Origin: Mycolicibacterium nivoides
GTDB taxonomy: Bacteria; Actinomycetota; Actinomycetes; Mycobacteriales; Mycobacteriaceae
Assembly (NCBI RefSeq): GCF_003855255.1
Contig: NZ_CP034072.1
Coordinates: 4,583,208-4,647,207 of the forward strand
DNA length: 64,000 bases
Reading direction: 5' to 3'
Shown here: positions 36,354 through 45,268 of the stretch, piece after piece
How positions within the stretch are numbered: the stretch's first letter is position 1
Layout of the letters: each line of letters begins with the position of its first letter
Translations under genes and position numbers: made by a program
The notes under the pieces: model-generated
Told to the model about the DNA's origin: nothing
What the model saw: the letters and a program-made list of their open reading frames with translations, nothing else
Database searches by the model: none

Positions 36354-36994
36354 GACGACACCTCCTCCGGCGCACCAACCTGCTGACCTCGGATGAAGCC
36401 GCGATCCCTGGCCACGTCCGCCAGCAGTTCGCGCAGCTGCTTGCGGCCGCGGTGCAGTCGGGACATCACCGTCCCGATGGGAGTATCCATGATCTCGGCG
36501 ATCTCCTTGTAGGGGAAACCCTCGACGTCGGCGTAGTACACCGCCATCCGGAATTCCTCGGGCAATGCCTGCAACGCCGCCTTGATCTCGGTGTCGGGCA
36601 GCGCCTCGAGCGCCTCGACCTCCGCCGATCGCAGACCGGTCGACGAGTGCTCGGCGTTGGCTGCCAGCTGCCAGTCGGTGATCTCGTCGGTCGGGTATTC
36701 GGCGGGTTGGCGCTGCTTCTTGCGGTAGCTGTTGATGTAGGTGTTGGTCAGGATGCGGTACAGCCATGCCTTGAGGTTGGTGCCCTCGCGGAATGACCGG
36801 AAGCCGGCGTAGGCCTTGACCATGGTTTCCTGCAGCAGATCCTCGGCGTCGGCGGGGTTGCGGGTCATCCGCAGGGCGCCACCGTAGAGCTGGTCCAGCA
36901 GCGGGATGGCATCGCGTTCGAACCGGGCCGTCAGCTCGGCATCGGTTTCGGCAGGCTGCGGCGTGTCAGGCTCAGCCTGCTCGACGTCAGTCAT
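36350..36994 (-). CDS. sigH: ECF sigma factor SigH
   Basis: The product has 214 aa from the ATG at 36994. Region 2 is [38 protein letters not shown] with the [16 protein letters not shown] segment, and region 4 is [41 protein letters not shown]. It directs the heat and disulfide-stress response. It is nearly identical to M. tuberculosis SigH over this span. A second start (GTG 37087) with a stronger ribosome binding site would add 31 residues; see the next feature. Coupled to rshA; autoregulatory promoter at 37153-37183. Confidence 0.95.
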   Translation of the reverse strand: MTDVEQAEPDTPQPAETDAELTARFERDAIPLLDQLYGGALRMTRNPADAEDLLQETMVKAYAGFRSFREGTNLKAWLYRILTNTYINSYRKKQRQPAEYPTDEITDWQLAANAEHSSTGLRSAEVEALEALPDTEIKAALQALPEEFRMAVYYADVEGFPYKEIAEIMDTPIGTVMSRLHRGRKQLRELLADVARDRGFIRGQQVGAPEEVSS

Positions 36995-37087
36995 CGTGGG
37001 AAACACCTTCCCTTCTGTCACGGCGCCACCAAGAGCTCCGGAATACCACTGGGTATCCGGCGACCGTTCCAGGCATACGGTTGGCAC
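36995..37087 (-). other. Possible N-terminal extension of SigH (alternative start)
   Basis: In the sigH frame a GTG at 37087 follows a perfect AAGGAGG (37094-37100) with 6-nt spacing, better than the AAGGGAAGG before the usual ATG. It would add [20 protein letters not shown] plus 11 residues, including a Cys. An unstable, N-terminally extended isoform made from a stress-induced transcript is known for SigR of Streptomyces and has been proposed for SigH in mycobacteria. Both forms may exist here. Confidence 0.6.
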
Positions 37088-37152
37088 CAGAATCCTCCTT
37101 ACAGATCCTAGAGCGTGCTACCGACAAGTAGCGCTGAGCAGGTGTCGAGACC

Positions 37153-37183
37153 AATAACAGCATGCGGGGGCCATGATGTTCCC
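37153..37183 (-). promoter_or_regulatory. SigH autoregulatory promoter
   Basis: On the minus strand GGGAACA (37177-37183) and GTTATT (37153-37158) are separated by 18 nt. This matches the SigH/SigR consensus of GGGAAY with GTT about 18 nt away. Transcription would start near 37146, upstream of both possible sigH start codons. The -35 lies 17 bases from the start of the divergent deacylase gene. Confidence 0.75.
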
Positions 37184-37199
37184 GGCTACGCTGAGCGCC

Positions 37200-37691
37200 G
37201 TGGCACGTGCAGCGACACCCGCGATCGCCGCTCTGGTGGCGGCAGGCATCGACCACGAGGTGGTCTCCTACCAGCACGACCCTCGCAACGAGTCGTTCGG
37301 CGACGAGGCCGTGGCCCAGTTGGCGGCCGACGGCATAGTCGCAGAGCAGGTGTTCAAGACGCTCGTCATCGCCCTGCCCAAAGGTTTGGCGGTAGCGGTC
37401 GTGCCCGTACCGCAGAAGCTGTCTCTCAAAGCCGCAGCGGCCGCGTTGGGCGTTCCGAAGGCGGAAATGGCCGACCCGGCCGCCGCTCAGCGGTCCACCG
37501 GGTACGTCGTGGGCGGGATCTCCCCGCTGGGCCAGCGCAAGCGCCTGCCGACAGTCGTCGACACGTCGGCGCTGGCCTTCGACAAGGTGCTCTGCAGCGC
37601 AGGCAAACGCGGCCTGGACGTCGCGCTGTCACCGGAGGACCTGATCAGCGCGACATCGGCGGTGACAGCCGATATCGGCGTTCCCGCCTGA
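37200..37691 (+). CDS. ybaK: YbaK-type Cys-tRNA deacylase
   Basis: The product has 163 aa from a GTG at 37200. The family motif FKTLVIALPKGLAVAVVPV and STGYVVGGISPLGQRKRLPTVVD are typical of YbaK/EbsC trans-editing proteins, which hydrolyse mischarged Cys-tRNA(Pro). The corresponding M. tuberculosis locus (Rv3224A/B) is split; here it is intact. TACGCT (37187-37192) lies 7 nt before the GTG, a leaderless layout, and within the sigH divergent promoter region. Confidence 0.9.
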   Translation: MARAATPAIAALVAAGIDHEVVSYQHDPRNESFGDEAVAQLAADGIVAEQVFKTLVIALPKGLAVAVVPVPQKLSLKAAAAALGVPKAEMADPAAAQRSTGYVVGGISPLGQRKRLPTVVDTSALAFDKVLCSAGKRGLDVALSPEDLISATSAVTADIGVPA

Positions 37692-37703
37692 ACCGGCGAG
37701 ACC

Positions 37704-37721
37704 GCGACATTGGCATGTCGC
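37704..37721. terminator. Hairpin after the YbaK gene
   Basis: GCGACAT (37704-37710) and ATGTCGC (37715-37721) form a perfect 7-bp stem on a 4-base loop, 13 bases after the stop. There is no T-run. It separates the deacylase gene from the downstream acyl-CoA operon. Confidence 0.45.
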
Positions 37722-37808
37722 AATCGGAAACCTGTCGGTGTGCCGATCAGTGATTTACACCACGGCTCTGGCCGGATTGCATGGACCCGACGAGGAAGGC
37801 GGGTGCAC

Positions 37809-38924
37809 ATGACGATCAGCGTGGCCGAACGGGCGGAACTGGCCGCCGCGGTCTCCGAGTTGCTGCACGGCGAGTGCACCGAGCAGGACGTGCGCCGAGT
37901 GATCGGCACCGACGACGGTTTCGACCGCGATCTGTGGCGCAAGCTCGCCGCCCAGGGCGTCACCGGTCTCCTGGTCGACAGCGAGTACGGAGGGGTCGGC
38001 CTCGGTGCCCTCGAGCTCGAGGCCGTCGCCGAGGCGACCGGGGCTGCGCTGCTGCCTGCACCGTTCCTGTCCAGCGCGGTCCTGGCGTCGGCACTGATCG
38101 AGGCGGCGGGCACCGACGCCGACAAGCAGCGCCTGCTGCCCGGCCTGGTCGAAGGAACCTCGGTGGGGACCGTCGCGGTGACCGGTGCCCGCGGCACCTG
38201 GGCGCGGGAGGGCGTCGCGGTACGCGCCGCGGCCGCCGACGCCCCGGGCGACGCCGACTACACGCTGACCGGCAACGCCCACTACGTCATCCACGGACAG
38301 GTGGCCGACGTGATCCTGGTGGTGGCCCGCGTCAACGGAGACTTCGGCGTCTTTCAGATCGCACCCGACGCCGACGGCTTCGAGCGCACGGCCGCAACAG
38401 TTTTCGACCCGACCGTCCCCCTGTCGACGTACACGTTCGACGCCACCCCGGCCCGCCGGATCGGCACCGCCGGATGGGACGCGGTGCAGCAGGCCCTCGA
38501 CCTCGCGGTGATCGCGTTGGCCGGCGAACAGGTAGGCGGGGCACGGCAGATCTTCGACATCACCGTGGACTACCTCAAGACCCGGATCCAGTTCGGCCGC
38601 CCCATCGGCAGCTTCCAGGCCATCAAGCACATGGCGGCCGACCTGCTCGTGCAGGTGGAATCGGCCACCTCGGCCGCCCAGCACGCCGCGGCCGAGCAGG
38701 CGTCCGGTGGCGAAAAGGCCGGCGGTGCAATAGCTCTGGCCGGATTCGCGTGCGCGGAGGCCTACCACACGACGGCCTTGTCGGCGATCCAGATGCACGG
38801 CGGTATCGCCTTCACCTGGGAGCACCCGGCACACCTGTTCCTGCGCCGCGCCCGCACCGGCCTGCAACTGCTCGGCGGCTCCGGGCTGCACCGCGAGCGC
38901 TACCTCTCGGCGAAAGGCGCCTGA
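37809..38924 (+). CDS. Acyl-CoA dehydrogenase (smaller partner)
   Basis: The product has 371 aa. It has the signatures DYLKTRIQFGRPIGSFQAIKHMAADLL and IQMHGGIAFTWEHPAHLFLRRART, and the FAD fold extends over the whole length. It probably pairs with the 398-aa dehydrogenase two bases downstream in a heteromeric enzyme. The ATG at 37809 was chosen over an upstream extension because the MTISVAERAEL start fits the family and GGAAGGCGGG precedes it. First gene of an operon ending in a double CoA transferase. Substrate unknown. Confidence 0.9.
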   Translation: MTISVAERAELAAAVSELLHGECTEQDVRRVIGTDDGFDRDLWRKLAAQGVTGLLVDSEYGGVGLGALELEAVAEATGAALLPAPFLSSAVLASALIEAAGTDADKQRLLPGLVEGTSVGTVAVTGARGTWAREGVAVRAAAADAPGDADYTLTGNAHYVIHGQVADVILVVARVNGDFGVFQIAPDADGFERTAATVFDPTVPLSTYTFDATPARRIGTAGWDAVQQALDLAVIALAGEQVGGARQIFDITVDYLKTRIQFGRPIGSFQAIKHMAADLLVQVESATSAAQHAAAEQASGGEKAGGAIALAGFACAEAYHTTALSAIQMHGGIAFTWEHPAHLFLRRARTGLQLLGGSGLHRERYLSAKGA

Positions 38925-38926
38925 AG

Positions 38927-40123
38927 ATGACCGCCAACGACCTGCCCGGCGCCGACCAACTGCGCACCGAGGTGCGGGACTGGCTTGCCCAGAACTGGTC
39001 CGGGCTACCGAAATCCACCAATCCGTGGGTCAGCTCCCCTGAGCGGGTGGCCTGGCTGCAGAAGGTGCTCGACGCGGGCTACGCCGTGCCGACGTACCCC
39101 ACCCAGTGGTTCGGACGGGAGTACCCGAGTGCACTGGCCGCGGTCATCGAACAGGAATTCCGGGCGGTCAAGGCGCCCGGTGCGCGCCAGGACAAATACA
39201 GCATCCCGGCCAACACCGCGCTCAAGTTCGGCACCGAACAGCTCAAGAACGACCTGCTGCGCGACTTCCTGACCGAACAGGCCCGCACCTGTCTGCTCTA
39301 CAGCGAACCGGGCGCTGGATCGGATCTGGCGGCGGTGCGCACCACCGCGGTCCGCGACGGTGACGAGTGGGTGGTCAACGGCCAGAAGGTGTGGACGTCG
39401 GGTGCCACCACGTCGGAGTACGCGCTGCTGATCGCGCGCACCGACTGGGACGTGCCCAAGCACAAAGGCTTGAGCTTCTTCATGATTCCGATGCGTCAGC
39501 CCGGTATCGATGTCCGTCCGCTGGTCCAGATCACCGGCGAATCGCACTTCAACGAGGTGTTCATCACCGACGCGCGGGTGTCCGATGCCTACCTCCTGGG
39601 CGGCGAGGGCAACGGATGGCGGGTGCTGCAGACCGCGCTGGCCTACGAGCGGTCCATCATGGGCGACGGCGGGCGCGGCTCGCGCAACCGGACCCGGGCC
39701 GACGACCTCATCGGCCTGGCCCGCGAGCACGGCCGCCTGGAGGATCCGGCCGTCCGCAAGGAACTGGCGAACGTGATGGCGTTGCGTGAACTCAACTCCC
39801 TCAACAACGCCCGCGCCAAAGCCGCAGCGGCACAAGGTACTTCCAGCTCGATCATGTCGCTGGGCAAGCTGGCGATGTCGAACATCCTGCATGCCGAGGC
39901 ACGTCTCAAGACCGAGATCATCGGTGCGGAAGCACTTTTGGCGGGCCCCGACAACCCCGAAGCCGACGATATCAACTTCCTTACCCTCAACGCGTTCTTC
40001 ACGTCGATCGGCGGCGGCACCGACCAGATCCAGCGCAACATCATCGGCGAGCGGGTCCTCGGACTGGCCAAGGAACCCGAGGTCGATCGCGACATCCCGT
40101 TCCGCCAGGCCCGCCGGAGCTGA
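38927..40123 (+). CDS. Acyl-CoA dehydrogenase (larger partner)
   Basis: The product has 398 aa. It has the signature CLLYSEPGAGSDLAAVRTTAV and NGQKVWTSGA, and the end GGGTDQIQRNIIGERVLGLAKEP typical of this family. The ATG at 38927 is two bases after the previous stop, and the CoA transferase starts 5 bases after this gene. Together they suggest a pathway in which an acid is activated by CoA transfer and then desaturated. Substrate unknown. Confidence 0.92.
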   Translation: MTANDLPGADQLRTEVRDWLAQNWSGLPKSTNPWVSSPERVAWLQKVLDAGYAVPTYPTQWFGREYPSALAAVIEQEFRAVKAPGARQDKYSIPANTALKFGTEQLKNDLLRDFLTEQARTCLLYSEPGAGSDLAAVRTTAVRDGDEWVVNGQKVWTSGATTSEYALLIARTDWDVPKHKGLSFFMIPMRQPGIDVRPLVQITGESHFNEVFITDARVSDAYLLGGEGNGWRVLQTALAYERSIMGDGGRGSRNRTRADDLIGLAREHGRLEDPAVRKELANVMALRELNSLNNARAKAAAAQGTSSSIMSLGKLAMSNILHAEARLKTEIIGAEALLAGPDNPEADDINFLTLNAFFTSIGGGTDQIQRNIIGERVLGLAKEPEVDRDIPFRQARRS

Positions 40124-40128
40124 CACCG

Positions 40129-42549
40129 ATGGCCAACCCCGACGGCTACGACCCACCATTGGCCGAGGTTCGCATCCTCGACCTGTCGCGCGGCCCGATG
40201 ACGGCGGTGGGACGCCTGCTGGCCGACCTCGGCGCCGCGGTGACCCAGGTGCACCTGCCGGGCGTCACCGACGAACCCGCAGGCCCCATCGCCGAGGGCG
40301 CCGGAGTCGATCCCGAATCGGTGGGCGTCGCGATCAACCGACACGGAGTGGACACCGTCGTCGTCGATCTTTCGACCCGAGACGACCAAGGCCGATGGGT
40401 GCAACTGCTGGCCGGGGCCGACATCCTGATCGAGGACACCCGGCCCGGCTCGGACGCCGAAAAAGCCCTGGCGGCACGCAACATTCACGCTGAACACCCG
40501 GGCCTGGTGATCCTGTCCATCAGCGATTTCGGCCGGGACACCAGCTACCGCGGCTGGCACGCCACCACCCCGGTGCTGCACGCACTCACCAGTGAGCTGT
40601 CCCGCTCGGGCATCCCGGGACGCGAGCCCCTGGTGCCGCCCGCCGCGCAACTGCCCTATCACGTGGCGGCGGCGCAGGCCGCGGTATTGACCATGAGCGT
40701 GTACCTGGACCGATTGCGCACCGGTGACGGCGATTTCATCGACTTCTCGATCCTCGACGGGGCCATGCAGACTCTCGATCCGCCGTACGGGACGGCAGGC
40801 ACGGCCTCGGCCGGCGTGGCATTGAGCGCGCAGAGACGCGACTGGAACGCCGAACGCCTGCGGTACCCGATCATCGCGTGCAAGGACGGGCACGTGCGGA
40901 TCTGTCTGCTGGCAAAACGCCAGTGGCACGGCATGTTCGAGTGGATGGGCCGCCCCGTTCAGTTCGCCGATCCGTCGTTCGACCGGCTACGGGTGCGGTT
41001 CAGCTCGCCGGAGCTGATGTCTGAGATCGGGCGCTTCTGCGCCGGGCAGACCCGGGCCGAGCTGGAGGTCGCCGGCCAGCGGCACGGGGTGCCGACAGCG
41101 GCGGTGCTGACCCTGGCCGAAACCCTGGGCACCGAACAGGTCGAGAGCCGCGGGTACTTCCACGAGGTCGACCTGTCCCCCGGAATGTCGGCACCGGTGC
41201 CGGCGGGTGTCATCGCGATCGACGGGCACCGGGCCAACCCGCTGAACGCGTCCGAACACCCAAGGGGCGGCCACCCCCGCCGCATCGATGTCGCACCGCT
41301 GCTCAGCGGTCGTCGACGACGCGACGAGGGCCTTCCGCTGGAAGGTGTGCGCGTGCTGGACCTCGGCGTGATCGTTGTCGGGTCCGACACCGGACGACTG
41401 TTCGGCGATCTCGGCGCCGACGTCATCAAGATCGAGAACTCGGCGTTCCCGGACGGTCTGCGCGGCAATCTGGCCTCGATGTCGCAGACCTACGCCGCCG
41501 GCCACCGCAACAAGCGCTCGATCGGCATCGACCTGCGGACACCGCAGGGCCGGGCTCTGGCGCACAGGCTGGTCGCCCAGTCCGATGTCGTGCTGACCAA
41601 CTTCAAACCGGGCGTGGCCGACACGCTGGGAATGGACTTCCGGAGCTTGCGAGAGGTGAATCCGGGCATCGTGGTGGTCGACAGTTCGGCGTTCGGGCCC
41701 ACCGGGCCGTGGGCGAAGCGGATGGGTTACGGCCCGCTGGTGCGGGCGGCAGCGGGGTTCACGGACCTGTGGGTGTACCCCGGCGAACCGGAATCGTTCT
41801 GCGACACGGTCACCGTCTACCCCGATCACGTGGCCGCCCGGATCGGTGCACTGGGCGCGCTGGCCCTGCTGCTGCGCCGTGAACGCACAGGTGCCGGCGG
41901 CTCGGTCAGCGTCGCGCAATCGGAGGTGATGCTCAGCCACCTGGCGGGCGAGATCGCGGCCGAGGTCCTGGTGCGGCGCGGGCACGAAGCCTCGATCCGC
42001 CCGGTCCACGATGCGCCATGGGGGCTGTTCCCGGCCGCAGGCGAGGACCGGTGGCTCGCCGTGACGGTGCGCGACGACGCCGATTGGCACGCGCTGTGCG
42101 AGGTGATCGACCGTCCGGATCTCGGCGCCGATGCACAGCTGGCGACCCGGACCGGACGGGATGTCCACCGCGTCCGCGTCGACGAGGCCGTGCGTGCCTG
42201 GACGTCACAGCGCCCGGCGACCGAGGCGATGGATCTGCTGCAGGCGGCCGGTGTTCCGGCCGGTGCCGCTCTGCGTGCCGCCGAGGTCGCCGACTGGGAC
42301 TACTACGTGCAGCGCCGCGCCTTCCGCGAGGAACTGCACCCGCACGCCGACGAGCCGTTCACGATGGAGAACGTGCAGATCCATTCGGATCGCATCGCCG
42401 ATCCGCCACTGCTTCAGGCACCGCTGCTCGGTGAGCACACCCGCGAGATCGCCGCCGAATTGCTCGGTATGGACGACGCCGCGATCGATGACCTGATCGC
42501 CGCGGGGGTCCTCGAAGTTCCACAGACCGTGCAAGCGGCGGGACGCTGA
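40129..42549 (+). CDS. Double-length CaiB/BaiF (class III) CoA transferase
   Basis: The product has 806 aa, twice the usual 400. Two family III CoA transferase domains lie in tandem: residues about 10-395 (VRILDLSRGPMTAVGRLLADLGA) and about 402-790 (VRVLDLGVIVVGSDTGRLFGDLGADVIKIE). The N-terminal half has DFIDFSILDGAMQ, where the catalytic Asp is expected; the C-terminal half has SVSVAQSEVML with Glu at that position. Two halves in one chain can replace the interlocked homodimer of this family. It moves CoA between acids, likely to make the substrate of the two upstream dehydrogenases. Confidence 0.9.
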   Translation: MANPDGYDPPLAEVRILDLSRGPMTAVGRLLADLGAAVTQVHLPGVTDEPAGPIAEGAGVDPESVGVAINRHGVDTVVVDLSTRDDQGRWVQLLAGADILIEDTRPGSDAEKALAARNIHAEHPGLVILSISDFGRDTSYRGWHATTPVLHALTSELSRSGIPGREPLVPPAAQLPYHVAAAQAAVLTMSVYLDRLRTGDGDFIDFSILDGAMQTLDPPYGTAGTASAGVALSAQRRDWNAERLRYPIIACKDGHVRICLLAKRQWHGMFEWMGRPVQFADPSFDRLRVRFSSPELMSEIGRFCAGQTRAELEVAGQRHGVPTAAVLTLAETLGTEQVESRGYFHEVDLSPGMSAPVPAGVIAIDGHRANPLNASEHPRGGHPRRIDVAPLLSGRRRRDEGLPLEGVRVLDLGVIVVGSDTGRLFGDLGADVIKIENSAFPDGLRGNLASMSQTYAAGHRNKRSIGIDLRTPQGRALAHRLVAQSDVVLTNFKPGVADTLGMDFRSLREVNPGIVVVDSSAFGPTGPWAKRMGYGPLVRAAAGFTDLWVYPGEPESFCDTVTVYPDHVAARIGALGALALLLRRERTGAGGSVSVAQSEVMLSHLAGEIAAEVLVRRGHEASIRPVHDAPWGLFPAAGEDRWLAVTVRDDADWHALCEVIDRPDLGADAQLATRTGRDVHRVRVDEAVRAWTSQRPATEAMDLLQAAGVPAGAALRAAEVADWDYYVQRRAFREELHPHADEPFTMENVQIHSDRIADPPLLQAPLLGEHTREIAAELLGMDDAAIDDLIAAGVLEVPQTVQAAGR

Positions 42550-42619
42550 TCACGCGTCTCGTACGATTCGTGGATCACACCCCGTCGAATACCGCCCTCG
42601 CACAGCCGGAAATGACCGC

Positions 42620-43540
42620 ATGGACTTCACCAGACTCTCCTATTTCGTGGCGGTCGCCGAGGAACTGCACTTCAAGCGCGCCGCCGACCGGCTGATGATC
42701 ACGCCGCCGCCGCTGAGCAAGCAGATCAAGCTGCTGGAGAAGGAGCTCGGCGGGCAGCTCTTCGAGCGCAACTACCACGAGGTCCGCCTGACGCCGCTGG
42801 GTGCCAAACTGCTCGGTCCCGCCCGTGAGATCCTGCGCCAGGTCGACGAATTGAAGGCCACCGCCGTCCGGCTCACCGAGGGAGCAGCGACGATCCGGGT
42901 GGGGGCAACGGCCTATGCACCGTCGGATTTCGTGGCACAGGTCGAGACCGCCGTCGCCGGCCTGGCAGTGCCGACCGAATTCAGCGTCCCCGGCTCGGCC
43001 GCGGAGGTGACGGCCAAGCTGGTGTCCGGGCACCTCGACCTCGGGCTGATCCATCTGCCCACCTCCGACAAACGGCTGCAGTACCGCGTGGTGGCCACCT
43101 TCCAGGGCGGGGTGGCGGTGCGTTTCGACGATCCGCTGGCCGCCAAGGATCTGGTGTCGATCGAGGAACTGCGTGATCGCGACGTCGTGATCGACTTCGC
43201 CCGGCCCAATCCCGTCATGCTGGCCGGCCTGACCCGTGCGCTCAACGCTCGTGGCGTGACCCGCATCGTGCGCACCACCAACCAGTTCGGCGGCGAACTG
43301 GAGATGGCCGCCCAGGTGTCCAACCGACACCTCGTCGCGCTGGTGCCCTATGCACCCGAATCGTTGATCGGCAAGATCTTCTCCCCGCCGGATTTCACGC
43401 TGGTGCCCATCGACGAGAGCACCTGGTCACCGGCCCGGATCGCGTTGGCCTGGGTGCCCGATCGGCTGAAGAACCCGGCGGAGATCGAGGCGATAGTGGC
43501 TGAATTGGCGGTGGTATTGACCCGTGCGCGGGCGCAGTAA
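42620..43540 (+). CDS. LysR-family regulator
   Basis: The product has 306 aa. The N-terminal winged HTH reads MDFTRLSYFVAVAEELHFKR then ITPPPLSKQIKLLEKELG, and an effector-binding domain follows from about 90. It lies 70 bases after the CoA transferase on the same strand and probably controls that operon; effector unknown. The last codons overlap the -10 of the following peptidase gene. Confidence 0.92.
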   Translation: MDFTRLSYFVAVAEELHFKRAADRLMITPPPLSKQIKLLEKELGGQLFERNYHEVRLTPLGAKLLGPAREILRQVDELKATAVRLTEGAATIRVGATAYAPSDFVAQVETAVAGLAVPTEFSVPGSAAEVTAKLVSGHLDLGLIHLPTSDKRLQYRVVATFQGGVAVRFDDPLAAKDLVSIEELRDRDVVIDFARPNPVMLAGLTRALNARGVTRIVRTTNQFGGELEMAAQVSNRHLVALVPYAPESLIGKIFSPPDFTLVPIDESTWSPARIALAWVPDRLKNPAEIEAIVAELAVVLTRARAQ

Positions 43541-43550
43541 TGTGGTCCCG

Positions 43551-44105
43551 GTGATGCCGATGATGGTGGGGGCAAGTGTGGTCTCGAGCGTCGCCGCACT
43601 GGCGGCCCTGCTCGGCACGTCGGCACCCGCACCGCAGGTCCGTCTCGTCGACGACACCGTCCCGATGACCCAAGGCGACGGCTCACTGGCAGACGGGCAG
43701 GTCCTGACCCCGTTCGACGTGCAGAACCCGGCGATCGGCCGGCTGGATCCGCGGCTGCTGGCCGCCATCCAGAACGCCGCCAATGCCGCGGCTGCCGACG
43801 GCGTGACCATGACGATCAACTCGGGGTGGCGGTCGGCCGAATTCCAGCAGGCGCTGCTCGACCAGGGGGTGCAGACGTACGGCAGCCTCGCGGCCGCACG
43901 CCAATACGTCCAGACGCCGACTGCGTCCCGGCATGTGACCGGTGAGGCTGTCGACGTCGGCGGTCCGCAGGCCGATCACTGGTTGATCGCCAACGGTGCG
44001 CGCTTCGGGCTGTGCCAGATCTATGCCAACGAGTTGTGGCATTTCGAACTCGTCGCCGACCCGGCGGGCAACTGTCCCCCGCTGCAGCCCAACGCCGCGG
44101 GCTGA
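43551..44105 (+). CDS. Secreted VanY-like D-Ala-D-Ala carboxypeptidase
   Basis: The product has 184 aa from a GTG at 43551. A signal-peptide-like start (MMVGASVVSSVAALAALLG) precedes the domain. The zinc motif SRHVTGEAVDV and the catalytic/zinc end ELWHFEL match the VanY/peptidase M15B pattern. It should act on peptidoglycan stem peptides outside the membrane. TAATGT (43538-43543) is 7 nt before the GTG and shares bases with the LysR stop. It ends one base from the convergent mymT. Confidence 0.87.
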   Translation: MMPMMVGASVVSSVAALAALLGTSAPAPQVRLVDDTVPMTQGDGSLADGQVLTPFDVQNPAIGRLDPRLLAAIQNAANAAAADGVTMTINSGWRSAEFQQALLDQGVQTYGSLAAARQYVQTPTASRHVTGEAVDVGGPQADHWLIANGARFGLCQIYANELWHFELVADPAGNCPPLQPNAAG

Positions 44106-44106
44106 C

Positions 44107-44256
44107 CTATTCGGTGACCGGCACCATATCGGCGCCGCACGTGCACTTGTAGCTGCTTTCCGGGCCTTCGCAATGGCACTCGGTCTCGACGCGGATCCGG
44201 CACCCACACCCCTGGTGAGCACAGGTCAGCACCGTCCCTGCCGGGACAACGCTCAT
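44107..44256 (-). CDS. mymT: Copper-binding metallothionein MymT
   Basis: The product has 49 aa with seven Cys (12, 17, 19, 27, 29, 38, 40) in the order TCAHQGCGCR, ETECHCEG, YKCTCG. It aligns with M. tuberculosis MymT over the whole length. MymT binds several Cu(I) ions and protects against copper. The ATG at 44256 follows a strong GGAGGAG. No obvious RicR-type operator was seen upstream. It is a small gene easily missed by annotation. Confidence 0.92.
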   Translation of the reverse strand: MSVVPAGTVLTCAHQGCGCRIRVETECHCEGPESSYKCTCGADMVPVTE

Positions 44257-44360
44257 GTCTCCTCCAATTTGTCGGCGGCCGGCGGGCTGGTCCCATCGTC
44301 CTCGCTTTCCGTGCGGTGAACCGGCGAAATCAATACAAATCGGTCGCATATCGTGTGTCT

Positions 44361-45209
44361 ATGACTCTGTCCGGGAAGACCATGTTCATCTCCGGCGCCA
44401 GCCGCGGTATCGGCCTGGCCATCGCCAAGAAGGCCGCTGCCGACGGCGCCAACATCGCGCTGGTCGCCAAGACGGCCGAGCCCCATCCGAAGCTCGAAGG
44501 CACCGTCTACACCGCCGCCAAGGAGATCGAGGAGGCCGGCGGGCAGGCCCTGCCGATCGTCGGTGACGTCCGCGACGGCGACTCGGTGGCAGCCGCGGTC
44601 GCCAAGGCCGTCGAGCAGTTCGGCGGCATCGACCTCTGCGTCAACAATGCCTCGGCCATCAACCTCGGCTCGATCGAGGAAGTGCCGCTCAAGCGCTTCG
44701 ACCTGATGAACGGCATCCAGATCCGCGGCACCTACGCGGTGTCGCAGGCGTGTATCCCGCACATGAAGGGCCGTGAGAACCCGCACATCCTCACCCTGTC
44801 CCCGCCGATCCGGCTGGAGTCCGAGTGGCTCAAGCCGACCGCCTACATGATGGCGAAGTTCGGAATGACGTTGTGTGCGTTGGGTATCGCCGAAGAGATG
44901 CGCGAGGCCGGGATCGCTTCGAACACGCTGTGGCCGCGGACCCTGGTGGCCACCGCAGCGGTGCAGAACCTGCTCGGCGGTGACGAGGCGATGGGCCGGG
45001 CCCGCAAGCCCGACGTCTACGCCGATGCCGCCTACACGATCTTCAACAAGCCGGCGCGGGAGTACACCGGGCAGAGCCTGCTCTGTGAGGACGTGCTGCT
45101 CGACAACGGCGTGACCGATCTGTCCGTGTACGACTGCGTGCCCGGGTCGGACCTTGGCGTGGACCTGTGGGTGGACACCCCGAACCCGCCGGGATACGTT
45201 CAGCCGTAG
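44361..45209 (+). CDS. HSDL2-like short-chain dehydrogenase
   Basis: The product has 282 aa. The NAD(P) motif is FISGASRGIGLAIAKKAA, NNASAINLG follows, and YMMAKFGM holds the catalytic Tyr and Lys. It resembles Rv3224 and the HSDL2 dehydrogenase family, with the characteristic SPPIRLE after strand 5. The substrate is unknown. TATCGT (44349-44354) is 6 nt before the ATG and no ribosome binding site is seen, so it is probably leaderless. It is divergent from mymT. Confidence 0.9.
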   Translation: MTLSGKTMFISGASRGIGLAIAKKAAADGANIALVAKTAEPHPKLEGTVYTAAKEIEEAGGQALPIVGDVRDGDSVAAAVAKAVEQFGGIDLCVNNASAINLGSIEEVPLKRFDLMNGIQIRGTYAVSQACIPHMKGRENPHILTLSPPIRLESEWLKPTAYMMAKFGMTLCALGIAEEMREAGIASNTLWPRTLVATAAVQNLLGGDEAMGRARKPDVYADAAYTIFNKPAREYTGQSLLCEDVLLDNGVTDLSVYDCVPGSDLGVDLWVDTPNPPGYVQP

Positions 45210-45268
45210 CCAGGCGCGGCGCCTTCAGCGACCACCTGAAAAACGTTGCTGGCGTGCAGGTTCACGAC

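Noticed and set aside
37710..37808. 33-codon N-terminal extension of the acyl-CoA dehydrogenase at 37809
   Set aside because: The extension is low-complexity and the family N-terminus starts at MTISV.
44257..44360. RicR operator for mymT
   Set aside because: No TACCC-N5-GGGTA-like dyad could be found in the intergenic region.
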